64,000 nucleotides of DNA from Rhodobacteraceae bacterium LMO-JJ12 (GCA_021555075.1 JAKGBX010000001.1:620001-684000), one strand, 5' to 3'; counted from the first letter of the stretch, positions 18,772 through 27,498 are shown. Notes: generated by a model from the sequence alone, not told the origin. Translations and numbers: made by a program.

Positions 18772-19062
18772 TTAGCCCAGAACAGAACCCAGCTGCATCG
18801 CCAGACCCATGTCGCCATCGACGCTGAGTTTGCCTGACATGAAGGCCGCCGTTGGGTTGAGATCGCCCGACATGATTGCCTGGAAGGTCTCGGTGTCGGC
18901 AGTCATGGTGACTTCGGCGGGATCGTCGCTCGCGCGCGCACCGTCGCCATCAATGATGACCGAACCTTCGCCTTCGATCACGAATTTTGCTGTGGACGAA
19001 AAACCTTCGCCGCCCATCTTCTCATTGAGAGCCTTTACGGCGCCGTCGATCACTTCGCTCAT
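18772..19062 (-). CDS. SCP2 sterol-binding domain protein
   Basis: A 96-residue protein from ATG 19062, preceded by AAGAAAGG; an upstream in-frame start at 19140 would add unrelated residues. The sequence (GSVIIDGDGA..., then VTMTADTETFQAIMSGDLNP and FMSGKLSVDGDMGLAMQL) matches stand-alone SCP2 domains that bind lipids or acyl chains in a hydrophobic tunnel. Being first in an operon with a lysophospholipase-like hydrolase suggests a role in lipid handling. Confidence 0.88.
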   Translation of the reverse strand: MSEVIDGAVKALNEKMGGEGFSSTAKFVIEGEGSVIIDGDGARASDDPAEVTMTADTETFQAIMSGDLNPTAAFMSGKLSVDGDMGLAMQLGSVLG

Positions 19063-19132
19063 GAAATCTACCTTTCTTCTGGCCGCCGGGGGCTGACATT
19101 GCCATGGGCAGCGCGTTACACTCATTGTTACT

Positions 19133-19702
19133 ATGAGCATTCACCCATTCAATCTCAAACCTATCGTTGCGGCAACCCTCGCGATAGTATGGTTTTCCCT
19201 TCCTGCCGGGCCTATGGGCGCGCAGGAGGGCGGAATTGAAACGCTTTTTGAGCGGCTGAAATCTGCCGATGTGGTGGACGCTTCGCGTATTGAACGCGAA
19301 ATCGGGATGGTCTGGAGGCAATCGGGGTCACCGGCCATGGATCTGCTGCTCAAACGTGGGCGCGAAGCGTTGGAGAAGGAAGACTTTCCCGCCGCCATCG
19401 AGCATTTCACGGCGCTCACTGATCATGCGCAGGATTTCGCGGAAGGCTGGTATGGGCGTGCACAGGCCTATGCCCAGATCGGGCAGATCGGCCCGGCGGT
19501 TGATGATCTGAATCGGGTGCTGATGCTTAACCCGCGCCAATACGACGCCATTTTCGGGCTCGGCACAATTTTCGAGCAACTGGACCAACCCGAGCAAGCC
19601 TATGATGCCTACCGGCTTGTGCTTGACCTGCATCCGCATCATGAAGGGGCGAAGTCACGTTTGCAGCAGCTTGAACGTGGCGTGAACGGCACCGAACTCT
19701 GA
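19133..19702 (+). CDS. Periplasmic TPR-repeat protein
   Basis: A 189-residue protein with a signal peptide (about 1-30, cleaved after GPMGA or nearby) and three TPR motifs: about residues 80-110 (GREALEKEDFPAAIEHFTAL), 111-145 (AEGWYGRAQAYAQIGQIGPA) and 146-178 (YDAIFGLGTIFEQLDQPEQA). TPRs are protein-binding scaffolds; the partner is unknown. The gene starts 70 bp from the divergent SCP2 gene and ends 30 bp before the helicase gene. Confidence 0.85.
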   Translation: MSIHPFNLKPIVAATLAIVWFSLPAGPMGAQEGGIETLFERLKSADVVDASRIEREIGMVWRQSGSPAMDLLLKRGREALEKEDFPAAIEHFTALTDHAQDFAEGWYGRAQAYAQIGQIGPAVDDLNRVLMLNPRQYDAIFGLGTIFEQLDQPEQAYDAYRLVLDLHPHHEGAKSRLQQLERGVNGTEL

Positions 19703-19732
19703 CCAGCGGATCCGGGGGGGCGAGAGAGCATC

Positions 19733-22597
19733 ATGACCGGAGACCGGCGGATCGTTGCCGTGCTTGGCCCCACCAACACGGGCAAGACCCATTATGCCAT
19801 CGAGCGAATGCTGGGCTATCGCAGCGGGATCATCGGCCTGCCGCTGCGCCTGTTGGCGCGCGAGGTCTATGACCGGATCGTTCGGGCGCGCGGGCCTTCT
19901 GTGGTGGCATTGATCACCGGGGAAGAGCGGATCGTTCCCGATCGGGTGCAATATTGGGTCTGCACAGTCGAGGCGATGCCCGAAGGGATGGGGGCCGATT
20001 TCGTCGCGATAGACGAGATCCAGCTTTGCGCCGATCCCGAGCGCGGGCATGTCTTTACTGACCGGTTGCTGAACACGCGCGGATTGCACGAGACGGTGTT
20101 GCTGGGGTCGGACACGATGCGCGGGCCAATCCGGGCGTTGATTCCGCAGGTCGAGTTTGTGAACCGTGAGCGGATGAGCCAACTGAGCTATACTGGCCCA
20201 AAAAAGATCAGCCGGATGAAGCCGCGCTCGGCTATTGTCGGGTTTTCGGTCGATAACGTCTATGCGATTGCCGAGCTCTTGCGTCGCCAAAGGGGGGGTG
20301 CGGCGGTGGTGATGGGCGCGCTCAGCCCGCGCACGCGCAATGCGCAGGTTGAGATGTATCAGAATGGCGAGGTCGATTTTCTGGTGGCGACGGATGCCAT
20401 CGGGATGGGGCTGAACCTTGATATCGACCATGTGGCGTTTTCGTCTCTGACCAAGTTCGACGGGCGGCGGATGCGCAATCTGGCGCCCAATGAGTTGGCC
20501 CAGATTGCGGGGCGAGCGGGGCGCGGGATGAGCGATGGTTCGTTCGGAGTGACCGGTGAGGCACCTGATCTTGCGCCGGATGTGGCCGAAGCGATTGTGG
20601 AGCACCAATTCACGCCGCTTCGCAAGCTGCAATGGCGCAATTCGCGACTGCAATTTGGCACACTGGACGCGCTTATCCGGTCGCTTGACGAAAAGCCGCA
20701 GGTCGAAATGTTCGTCAAGGCGCGCGATGCAGACGACCTGACGGCGCTGAAAACGTTGAGCCAGGAGGCGGAAGTCTTCGCGCGGGCAAGCGATGCGCGC
20801 TCGGTTCGGTTGTTATGGGATGTGTGCCGGATTCCCGACTTTCGGGGTATCAGCCAGGCCGAACATGCCGCCTTGTTGGAGCGAATATTTGGCTATCTGC
20901 ATGAAAATGGTATGGTCGCGGAAGATTGGTTTGCCGGGCAGGTGACACGGATCGACCGGACGGATGGCGACATTGACACATTGTCGAAACGTCTGGCCTT
21001 TATCCGTACTTGGACATATGTCGCTCAGCGAAAAGGCTGGCTAAACGACGAAGAGCATTGGCGCGGAGAGACCCGCGCTGTAGAAGATCGCCTGTCGGAT
21101 GCGCTGCATGGTGCGCTGACGCAAAGATTCGTGGACCGGCGCACATCTGTGTTGCTGCGGCGGCTCAAACAGAAGGAAGCCATGGTGGCCGAGGTAAACG
21201 ACAAGGGTGAAGTGACGGTTGAAGGCCATGTGGTGGGCCGTCTTGAAGGGTTCCGTTTTGCGATCGACAAGAGCGCAAGTGGGCAAGAAGCCAAAACGCT
21301 GCAACAGGCTGGGATGCAGGCGTTGGTGCCGCATTTCCATCTGCGCGCGGATCGGTTCTATAACGCGCCCGATACCGAGATCGACTTTACCGAACAAGGT
21401 GGGTTGATGTGGGGCGAGCATGCGGTTGGCAAGCTTGTTGCCGGATCCGAGCCGATGAAGCCCGTTGTCAGCGCCTTTGTCGATGAAGAAGCCGGCGAGG
21501 AGGTGATGCAGAAGGTCACACGTCGCTTGCAGCATTTCATCGATCGCAAGATCGCGACCTTGTTCGAGCCGCTCTTGAACCTGAGCCGTGACGAAGAGAT
21601 GCAGGGGCTGGCCCGCGGGTTTGCATTCCGGATGGCCGAAGGGTTTGGCATCTTGCCGCGCGATTTGGTGGCCGAAGACGTGAAGGCGCTTGATCAGGAG
21701 GCGCGTGGCGCCTTGCGTAAGCACGGTGTCCGCTTTGGTCAATTCACCGTCTTCATGCCGCTTCTCTTGAAACCAGCGCCGACCCGCCTGCGGCTGGTCT
21801 TGTGGTCGCTTTTCAAAGGGTTGGACGAATTCCCCGAGGCGCCGCCGCCGGGTCTGGTAACGGTACCCGCGCCGCGAGATGCGACGCCGGGTGTGGATAC
21901 GATGTGCGGTTATCGCACTGCTGGGGACCGCGCGATTCGGATCGACATGCTGGAACGGCTGGCGGATATGCTGCGGGGCGAGAACAGCCGCGCGGGGTTT
22001 GAAGCAAATCCCGACATGCTTTCGATCACCGGGCTGTCGCTGGAGCAGTTTTCCGCGCTGATGCAGGGGCTTGGATACAAAGCCGAAAAAGGCGAGCGCG
22101 AGAAGGTCAAGAAAGCGCCGGAAGCGGCTGCCGGGACGGATGCAGCAGTGAATGTGGCGCAAGATGCGGCTGCCGGGGCGGATGTGGCAAAGACTGAAGA
22201 GGGAGTCGCAGAAGCCGCGCCGGAGGCCGAAGACAAACCGGTTGAGACGGTGCCTGCCGATGCCGAACCCGCCGAAGCTGTCACCGCAACGCCCGAGGCG
22301 ACCGGCGCAGTGACCGGACCAGATGCCGAAGACGCGCCCGAGGTCGAAGTCTTCTATACCTTCACTTGGGGCGGACAACGTGGCGGGCGACGCAATGCTC
22401 CGCGCGGCGAGGGCGACAAGCCGCGCGGCAAGCCACAGGGCAAAGGTAAACCGCAGGGCCAGAAGGGCAAACCGCGGCGTGAACAGGCCAAACCGCAAGG
22501 CGCGCAGCGCTACGAATCAAAGCCGCGCAAGAAAGACGTGATCGACCCCGATAACCCGTTCGCCGCCGCGCTGATGGGGCTGAAGGACAAGGGCTGA
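19733..22597 (+). CDS. SUV3-like ATP-dependent RNA helicase
   Basis: A 954-residue superfamily 2 helicase related to mitochondrial SUV3. Motifs are Walker A GPTNTGKT (12-19), the DEAD-box equivalent DEIQ (94-97), motif III-like GSDTM, motif V region ATDAIGMGLNLDID, and motif VI QIAGRAGR (about 257-264). A SUV3-type C-terminal region follows. The last 190 residues are low complexity: Ala/Glu/Pro/Val-rich, then Gly/Lys/Arg/Gln-rich (GKPQGKGKPQGQKGKP), probably a disordered RNA-binding tail. Mitochondrial SUV3 partners with an exoribonuclease; the bacterial partner is unknown. The S4 gene starts two bases after its stop. Confidence 0.9.
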   Translation: MTGDRRIVAVLGPTNTGKTHYAIERMLGYRSGIIGLPLRLLAREVYDRIVRARGPSVVALITGEERIVPDRVQYWVCTVEAMPEGMGADFVAIDEIQLCADPERGHVFTDRLLNTRGLHETVLLGSDTMRGPIRALIPQVEFVNRERMSQLSYTGPKKISRMKPRSAIVGFSVDNVYAIAELLRRQRGGAAVVMGALSPRTRNAQVEMYQNGEVDFLVATDAIGMGLNLDIDHVAFSSLTKFDGRRMRNLAPNELAQIAGRAGRGMSDGSFGVTGEAPDLAPDVAEAIVEHQFTPLRKLQWRNSRLQFGTLDALIRSLDEKPQVEMFVKARDADDLTALKTLSQEAEVFARASDARSVRLLWDVCRIPDFRGISQAEHAALLERIFGYLHENGMVAEDWFAGQVTRIDRTDGDIDTLSKRLAFIRTWTYVAQRKGWLNDEEHWRGETRAVEDRLSDALHGALTQRFVDRRTSVLLRRLKQKEAMVAEVNDKGEVTVEGHVVGRLEGFRFAIDKSASGQEAKTLQQAGMQALVPHFHLRADRFYNAPDTEIDFTEQGGLMWGEHAVGKLVAGSEPMKPVVSAFVDEEAGEEVMQKVTRRLQHFIDRKIATLFEPLLNLSRDEEMQGLARGFAFRMAEGFGILPRDLVAEDVKALDQEARGALRKHGVRFGQFTVFMPLLLKPAPTRLRLVLWSLFKGLDEFPEAPPPGLVTVPAPRDATPGVDTMCGYRTAGDRAIRIDMLERLADMLRGENSRAGFEANPDMLSITGLSLEQFSALMQGLGYKAEKGEREKVKKAPEAAAGTDAAVNVAQDAAAGADVAKTEEGVAEAAPEAEDKPVETVPADAEPAEAVTATPEATGAVTGPDAEDAPEVEVFYTFTWGGQRGGRRNAPRGEGDKPRGKPQGKGKPQGQKGKPRREQAKPQGAQRYESKPRKKDVIDPDNPFAAALMGLKDKG

Positions 22598-22599
22598 GA

Positions 22600-22974
22600 T
22601 TGGTCGGGTCAGCGGAAAAGATCCGTCTGGACAAGTGGTTGTGGTACGCGCGGTTTTTCAAGACGCGCGGGATTGCATCAAAGCAAGTCTCGGGCGGACA
22701 TGTGCGGGTGAACGGCGACAAGGCCGCAAAACCGGCGCAGCCCGTGGGACCGGGCGATGTTTTGACCTTTGCGCAGGCGCGCCGTATCAGGGTGATCCGG
22801 ATCGCGGCGTTGGGTGTGCGGCGCGGTCCGGCCGCAGAGGCGCAGGGGCTATATGATGATCTGACCCCGCCCGAGGAGACGAAAGCGCCACCGGAGCCGC
22901 GAAGCGGAGCGCGGCCCACCAAGCGCGACAGACGCGTGATGGATGCCTTCAGATCGGGCAATGAAGACAGCTGA
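22600..22974 (+). CDS. S4-domain RNA-binding protein (Hsp15-like)
   Basis: A 124-residue protein starting at TTG 22600, two bases after the helicase stop; no ATG or GTG lies nearby. The N-terminal S4 domain reads IRLDKWLWYARFFKTRGIAS then HVRVNGDKAAKPAQPVGPGD, the pattern of Hsp15/HslR, which binds free 50S subunits carrying nascent chains (ribosome rescue). The basic, disordered C-terminus ends near RPTKRDRRVMDAFR, as in other Hsp15 proteins. Tight coupling to an RNA helicase points to RNA or ribosome quality control. Confidence 0.85.
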   Translation: MVGSAEKIRLDKWLWYARFFKTRGIASKQVSGGHVRVNGDKAAKPAQPVGPGDVLTFAQARRIRVIRIAALGVRRGPAAEAQGLYDDLTPPEETKAPPEPRSGARPTKRDRRVMDAFRSGNEDS

Positions 22975-23078
22975 GACGGCCCACCGAATGCGCCTCTGCC
23001 TGTGACAAGAGATGTCCTTGAATGATGGACGGGACTGAATTAGCTAGTGATCGACACCGATAAAGATGGACGCCCGAT

Positions 23079-23417
23079 ATGACTTATGTCGTGACCGACA
23101 ACTGCATTGCCTGCAAATACACAGATTGCGTTGAAGTCTGCCCTGTAGATTGCTTCTATGAGGGTGAGAACATGCTGGTTATCCATCCCGATGAATGTAT
23201 CGACTGTGGCGTGTGCGAGCCGGAATGCCCGGCAGACGCGATTCGCCCCGATACTGAACCGGACATGGACAAATGGGTCACGTTCAATCGGGAATATTCA
23301 GAACTGTGGCCGGTGATCATCTCGAAGAAGGATCCGCTTCCTGAGGCCGAGGAGCGCGATGGTGAGACCGACAAGGTGAACAAGTATTTCTCGGAAAAGC
23401 CCGGCGAGGGCGGCTGA
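23079..23417 (+). CDS. fdxA: Seven-iron ferredoxin FdxA
   Basis: A 112-residue ferredoxin with one [3Fe-4S] and one [4Fe-4S] cluster. Cysteines lie at 9, 12, 17, 21 and 25 ([19 protein letters not shown]) and at 40, 43, 46 and 50 ([14 protein letters not shown]), the FdxA arrangement. The long acidic C-terminal tail ([20 protein letters not shown]) is typical of FdII-type proteins. It is housekeeping in Rhodobacteraceae and precedes carD here, 298 bp upstream. Confidence 0.95.
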   Translation: MTYVVTDNCIACKYTDCVEVCPVDCFYEGENMLVIHPDECIDCGVCEPECPADAIRPDTEPDMDKWVTFNREYSELWPVIISKKDPLPEAEERDGETDKVNKYFSEKPGEGG

Positions 23418-23510
23418 GAATAACCCGATTCGCTCGGATAGGTGGCGCGGCACATACTTCCGAAATCCCTTTTTTTACTGGGAAATGTGGAGGAGTGTTG
23501 CGGCGGCACT

Positions 23511-23540
23511 TTGAATCGGGTGCGATTCGTGTTATATTAT
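23511..23540 (+). promoter_or_regulatory. Sigma-70-like promoter upstream of carD
   Basis: TTGAAT (23511-23516) is followed after 16 bp by TATATT (23533-23538), with an overlapping TATTAT at 18 bp. The AT-rich block is unusual in this region. A transcript starting near 23546 would pass through the hairpin at 23568-23610 and have a leader of about 170 bases before carD, or end as a short RNA. Confidence 0.5.
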
Positions 23541-23567
23541 CGTCACAAATGAAGAAATCTGCCTGAT

Positions 23568-23617
23568 ACCACCCAACCGAGCAGCGATACCTCGCGGTTT
23601 CTTGGGTGGTTTTGTTT
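23568..23617 (+). terminator. Terminator-like hairpin in the carD leader
   Basis: ACCACCCAA (23568-23576) pairs with TTGGGTGGT (23602-23610), a perfect nine-base-pair arm, and the interior CCGAG...CTCG can extend it. A T-rich run (TTTTGTTTG) follows. It lies about 150 bases after the fdxA stop but only 25-30 bases after a likely promoter, so it may be an attenuator or the end of a small RNA rather than the fdxA terminator. Confidence 0.55.
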
Positions 23618-23715
23618 GTGTCACTTGTCATCTGTCGGCGGGCTTGGTGCCTGCGCGATGGAGACTGTGCGAGGGTGGGCAGATCTCTGGGATGCGATGC
23701 TGAAGGATAAACTGC

Positions 23716-24225
23716 ATGAGCAAGTCGAGAAGATCGGATTTTCGTCCGAATGAATACGTAGTCTATCCGGCGCATGGCGTGGGTCAGATTGTGTCTATTG
23801 AGAAACAGGAAGTGGCTGGCTTTGAGCTTGAGCTGTTCGTGGTTTCGTTCGAGAAAGACAAGATGATGCTGCGGGTGCCCACCAACAAGGCAACCGAAAT
23901 CGGAATGCGCAGCCTTTCGAGCCCGGATGTTGTGAGCCAGGCCATGAAGACGTTGAAAGGCAAGGCAAAAGTCAAGCGTGCCATGTGGTCGCGTCGGGCG
24001 CAGGAATACGAACAGAAGATCAACTCGGGTGATCTGATCGCGATTGCCGAAGTGGTGCGCGACCTGCACCGCAACGACGACCAACGTGAGCAGAGCTATT
24101 CCGAACGCCAGCTTTACGAAGCGGCGCTGGAGCGGCTGACGCGCGAAGTGGCGGCTGTGGCCGGGGGCGATGAGATCGCTGCTGCCAAACAGGTTGATGA
24201 TGTGCTTTTGGCGCGTGCTGCCTGA
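23716..24225 (+). CDS. carD: CarD/CdnL-family transcription regulator
   Basis: RNA polymerase-binding factor that stabilises open complexes at promoters such as those of rRNA. The 169 residues comprise an N-terminal Tudor-like RNAP interaction domain (NEYVVYPAHGVGQIVSIEKQ, about 12-31, through LRVPTNKATEIGMR) and a helical C-terminal DNA-binding domain containing the AMWSRRAQEYEQKINSGDLI stretch and a conserved tryptophan. This is the standard alphaproteobacterial CarD. A rho-independent terminator follows. Confidence 0.95.
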   Translation: MSKSRRSDFRPNEYVVYPAHGVGQIVSIEKQEVAGFELELFVVSFEKDKMMLRVPTNKATEIGMRSLSSPDVVSQAMKTLKGKAKVKRAMWSRRAQEYEQKINSGDLIAIAEVVRDLHRNDDQREQSYSERQLYEAALERLTREVAAVAGGDEIAAAKQVDDVLLARAA

Positions 24226-24253
24226 AGCGGTTCAAGTTTGAGAGTTTTGAAAG

Positions 24254-24290
24254 CCGCGCCTGAATGGGGCGCGGTTTTATTATTTTTTTA
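24254..24290 (+). terminator. Rho-independent terminator of carD
   Basis: CCGCGCC (24254-24260) and GGCGCGG (24268-24274) form a seven-pair stem, directly followed by TTTTATTATTTTTTT. It begins 29 bases after the carD stop. This is the clearest intrinsic terminator in the window. Confidence 0.9.
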
Positions 24291-24385
24291 TAATGGCTTA
24301 GGGTGCTTTCGGGGGCTGGGCCCGGAAGCGAGGAGTGCAGAGCCAACGCCCGGATTTGAATAGTTTCATCTAAAAAACAGCCAGT

Positions 24386-25141
24386 TCAGAGCAGGGCGGA
24401 CAGCGCGAGAAGGGTGCTGATTTCGGTGATCTGCTGGGTCGCGCCGAGAACATCACCGGTCTGGCCCGCGATCTTGGCCTGGGCGATCCGGGCGCAGGCA
24501 TAAGTTGCGGCAATGGCGGCGAGCAAAATCCAGACCGCGTCCCAACCGGTGAGCAGAACGACGACGCCGACGGCAATCAGCAAGGCGATGCGAACCGCTT
24601 GACGCGGCGGGCGGCCGGTTTGAGCGGACAGGCCTGTGGTGCGGGCGTTGGGCAACTTGTGCATCACATGGGCCATCGCAGCGCGTGACAGCGCGGCAGA
24701 GGCCAGCAGGGCGATGGCGAGATGATCGGCCAGCGCGATCAAGGCGGCCCCGCGCAGACCCAGCGAAAGGATCAGCGCCAACACGCCGTAACTGCCGATA
24801 TGGCTGTCTTTCATGATGTCGAGCCTTCGGGCGCGATCAAAGCCGCCCCAGAAGCCATCGGCAACATCGGCGAGGCCGTCTTCGTGCAGCGCGCCCGTCA
24901 TCACGATAAGCAGGGCGAGGGCCAGGAGCGCAGATATTTCCTGTTTTATTCCAATAGCTTGCAAGAACACTGCCAGTAGGGTGGCGAAGCTGGCCAGGAT
25001 CAGGCCGACTGCGGGCCAGCACCAGGCAGATCTGGCGCCGCGGGCCATGGCATGTGGCGAGACGCGCAGGGGGACGCGGCTGAGAAGGGCCAGCGCGGCG
25101 CGGATGTCATCGGGGCAAAAAGGGCGGTCGCTTTCGCGCAT
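24386..25141 (-). CDS. cobS: Adenosylcobinamide-GDP ribazoletransferase
   Basis: Membrane enzyme joining adenosylcobinamide-GDP to alpha-ribazole in the last steps of cobalamin synthesis. From ATG 25141 (AAAGGA seven bases upstream; the ATG one codon earlier is possible) it has 251 residues with five or six hydrophobic helices. The family signature [18 protein letters not shown] is present, with [11 protein letters not shown] following. It is divergent from cobT, 78 bp apart. A longer frame to 25204 would run into the cobT promoter region and is not supported. Confidence 0.93.
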   Translation of the reverse strand: MRESDRPFCPDDIRAALALLSRVPLRVSPHAMARGARSAWCWPAVGLILASFATLLAVFLQAIGIKQEISALLALALLIVMTGALHEDGLADVADGFWGGFDRARRLDIMKDSHIGSYGVLALILSLGLRGAALIALADHLAIALLASAALSRAAMAHVMHKLPNARTTGLSAQTGRPPRQAVRIALLIAVGVVVLLTGWDAVWILLAAIAATYACARIAQAKIAGQTGDVLGATQQITEISTLLALSALL

Positions 25142-25219
25142 CATGCGGTCCTTTTGGGCCTTGAGGGCGGGGGTGATTGGGTTAAACACGCGGGAACGGG
25201 GCAACGCAACGGGGATTTC

Positions 25220-26233
25220 ATGGCTGATTTTCAGACTCTAGAACAGTTTCGTAACCTTCTGGAAACGGCACCGGGCGCTGATGCGCGCGCCCTTGCGGAG
25301 GCCGAATCACGCAACGCTCAGTTGACCAAACCGCCCGGCGCGCTGGGACGGTTGGAGGAGTTGGCGCTCTGGTATGGCGGGTGGCGGGGCGATGCGCGGC
25401 CCCGGCTGGAACGTCCGCAGGTGATTGTTTTCGCGGGAAATCATGGCGTTACGGCGCGCGGGGTTTCGGCATTTCCGGCCGAGGTGACGGCGCAGATGGT
25501 GGCGAATTTTCAAGCCGGGGGCGCGGCGATCAACCAGTTGGCCAAGGTATTTGGCGCCAAGATGGATGTTCATGCCCTGTCGCTGGAGCGCGCGACGGCG
25601 GATTTCACTCAGGGGCCGGCAATGAGTGAGGCCGAATTTATTGAGTGTTTACAGATAGGTTGGAAGACGGTGGACCCAACGGGCGACCTGTTGGTGGTGG
25701 GTGAGATGGGAATCGGCAACACCACCAGCGCGGCGGCGATTGCCTTGGCTCTGTTCGGCGGCGAGGCCGAGGATTGGGTGGGGCGTGGCACCGGGGTGGA
25801 TGAGGCTGGTATGACCTTGAAGGCGCGGGTGGTGCGTGAAGGAAATACATGCAATTCCAATGCGTTGGATGGTGGTCTGGGCGTTCTGCGCTGTCTTGGG
25901 GGGCGTGAGTTGGCGGCGATGGCGGGGGCGATGGCGCGGGCGCGTTGCCTGCGTATTCCAGTGATCCTGGACGGGTTCATCGCAACGGCGGCGGCGGCCT
26001 GTCTTGAGCGCGCGGTGTCCGGGGCGTTGGATCATGCGGTGGCAGGCCATGTGAGCGCCGAGCCGGGACACCCCAAGATGTTGAAAGAACTGGGAAAAGA
26101 GCCAATTCTGGCGTTGGGAATGCGGCTTGGAGAGGGGTCGGGCGCGGCGTTGGCGATGGGCATTTTGATGGGCGCGATTGCCTGTCATTCAGGGATGGCG
26201 ACATTTGCCGAAGCCGGGGTTTCGGACGGATAA
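25220..26233 (+). CDS. cobT: Nicotinate-nucleotide--dimethylbenzimidazole phosphoribosyltransferase
   Basis: Makes alpha-ribazole phosphate, feeding CobS. The ATG at 25220 gives 337 residues, close to E. coli CobT (359). Motifs are [13 protein letters not shown] (about 36-48), FAGNHGV (about 72-78), [13 protein letters not shown] (about 160-172), and the catalytic Glu near the end in [19 protein letters not shown]. The longer frame starting at 25052 is an artefact across cobS. No cobalamin riboswitch is recognisable in the 78-bp divergent gap. Confidence 0.95.
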   Translation: MADFQTLEQFRNLLETAPGADARALAEAESRNAQLTKPPGALGRLEELALWYGGWRGDARPRLERPQVIVFAGNHGVTARGVSAFPAEVTAQMVANFQAGGAAINQLAKVFGAKMDVHALSLERATADFTQGPAMSEAEFIECLQIGWKTVDPTGDLLVVGEMGIGNTTSAAAIALALFGGEAEDWVGRGTGVDEAGMTLKARVVREGNTCNSNALDGGLGVLRCLGGRELAAMAGAMARARCLRIPVILDGFIATAAAACLERAVSGALDHAVAGHVSAEPGHPKMLKELGKEPILALGMRLGEGSGAALAMGILMGAIACHSGMATFAEAGVSDG

Positions 26234-26565
26234 GTTAAAGCATCGTCCGCGAGGGTTAACGGGGTTTGGGGCCGCAAAAACCGGGGGCGACAGGCGGCTG
26301 ATTTCCGGCTGACTCATGGCTGACAACCGTATGCCGTTGCCTGGCCGAAAATTCGGGCAAAAATTGATTAAAGCGTTTCATTTTTTGCCTGAGACAGGGT
26401 TAAGTGGAAACACTTTGCAGCACATCACTGTTGTAGGTGTTTCGAAACGAACGCGTAAGCGAGGTCTGTCTCGAAACATCTTTGATGTGGTGCGCTGTGG
26501 GGGAGCGGCTATTGGGCGCGGTTCCCGACTCTTGTCGGGCGCGCGAAAATCAGCGAGATAGAGAT
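26234..26565. other. Intergenic region upstream of hpaR (332 bp)
   Basis: No convincing gene. The right half holds two copies of a TGTTTCGAAACA-like palindrome (26438-26449 and 26467-26478) and a small hairpin CCCGAC-TCTT-GTCGGG (26524-26539) just before the hpaR start. An 81-codon plus frame (26316-26561) crosses these sites and has no protein-like features. Confidence 0.6.
26438..26478 (+). promoter_or_regulatory. Two putative operator palindromes upstream of hpaR
   Basis: TGTTTCGAAACG at 26438-26449 and TGTCTCGAAACA at 26467-26478 each match the palindrome TGTTTCGAAACA with one mismatch. Their centres are 29 bp apart. They lie about 90-130 bp before the MarR-type gene, as expected for autoregulation. 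The owner of the sites is inferred from position only. Confidence 0.45.
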
Positions 26566-27030
26566 ATGACGAAACTGACAAATGCGCCCGTTCATGGGCC
26601 CAACCTTCCTGAAACCACAAGGTCGCTTCCTATTGCGATGCTGCGCGCGCGCGAGACCATGATGGCGCCGATCCGCCAGATGCTGCAGAAAGCGGGCGTG
26701 ACCGAGCAGCAGTGGCGCGTGCTGCGTGTGCTGGCTGAGCGCGGCACGATGGACCCCAAGGATCTGGCCCATGCCGCCTGTCTTTTGAACCCGTCGCTGA
26801 CCCGGATCATGCAATTGCTGGAGCGCAAAGGGCTGATCACGCGGCGCGACCATCCGAGCGACCGGCGCAAGGTGCTGTTGGATATCACGCCTGAAGGGGT
26901 TGCCCTGCTGACCAAGGCGGCGCCGGAGAGCATTGCGATTTTTGCACGGCTGGAAAAGCAATATGGCCGCGACAAGATGGAGCAACTTCTGGACTTGTTG
27001 AACACGTTGAGCGCGCTGGAGCTGGAATAG
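26566..27030 (+). CDS. hpaR: MarR-family regulator, HpaR type
   Basis: A 154-residue winged-helix protein. The start LPIAMLRARETMMAPIRQML and VTEQQWRVLRVLAE match HpaR, which represses homoprotocatechuate degradation genes. The wing region is RKGLITRRDHPSDRRKVLLD. ATG 26566 has purine-rich GAGATAGAGAT before it; an earlier in-frame start at 26437 would read through the operator region. No hpa catabolic genes are next to it: downstream are a repeat element, a hydrolase remnant and a peptide transporter, so the target is unclear and the symbol is provisional. Confidence 0.8.
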   Translation: MTKLTNAPVHGPNLPETTRSLPIAMLRARETMMAPIRQMLQKAGVTEQQWRVLRVLAERGTMDPKDLAHAACLLNPSLTRIMQLLERKGLITRRDHPSDRRKVLLDITPEGVALLTKAAPESIAIFARLEKQYGRDKMEQLLDLLNTLSALELE

Positions 27031-27097
27031 GCAACAGCGGGGGATGCGCGATTGGCGCATCCTGCGGTTGGCGTTCTGGATCTGGCATGTTGATAAA

Positions 27098-27156
27098 GGG
27101 GGCGCTGCCCCCTCGGCCTTTGGCCTCACCCCCGGAATATTTATGGCAAGATGAAG
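27098..27156 (+). repeat. Dispersed intergenic element, copy 1
   Basis: GGGGGC-GCT-GCCCCC hairpin (27098-27112), a second small stem GGCC-TTT-GGCC, then CCCCGGAATATTT and GGCAAGATGAAG. It shares this layout with copies near 56.4, 61.05 and 63.36 kb, all in the same orientation. It separates hpaR from the hydrolase remnant. Confidence 0.7.
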
Positions 27157-27180
27157 CGGCTGACGGTCGCTTGACTTGGT

Positions 27181-27498
27181 GTGGCTCGGGCATCAGAGGC
27201 GCACGGGGTATTGGAAGCACGGTTCGGTCACAGAAGATTTCAGCGCGATCAAGGCGAAGGTACTGGGGTTGGGGGCTTGGGCGATGCCTATGAGATTGCG
27301 GTTCCGGGGCTGATCGCGAATATTGAGGGGACCAAGGAAGTGGAGCGCGACGGCATAAGGCTGAGGACCGAGACATTTGCCGAGATGTGGTCGGACAAGA
27401 CCCATTTCCATCTCAATGCGCGGATGGAGGCCTATGAAAACGACGTTCTGATCTTTGAACGAGACATGCAGGAGAGTATTGAACGGGACGGGTTGTGA
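27181..27498 (+). pseudogene. Remnant of a CocE/NonD-type hydrolase (C-terminal end)
   Basis: From about 27277 the frame reads YEIAVPGLIANIEGTKEVER and then KTHFHLNARMEAYENDVLIF, ending ERDMQESIERDGL. This beta-rich pattern (THFH...EAYE...VF.RD....I.RD) is that of the C-terminal jelly-roll domain of S15/CocE/NonD hydrolases. The catalytic alpha/beta domain is absent and the first 30 codons look random, so it is a truncated leftover beginning just after the repeat element. An independent small gene is less likely. Confidence 0.5.

Noticed and set aside
25142-25219. Search for a cobalamin riboswitch between cobS and cobT
   Set aside because: The gap is only 78 bp and no B12-box-like sequence was recognised.
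26316-26561. An 81-codon plus frame upstream of hpaR
   Set aside because: No ribosome-binding site, basic random composition, and it crosses the palindromic operator-like sites.
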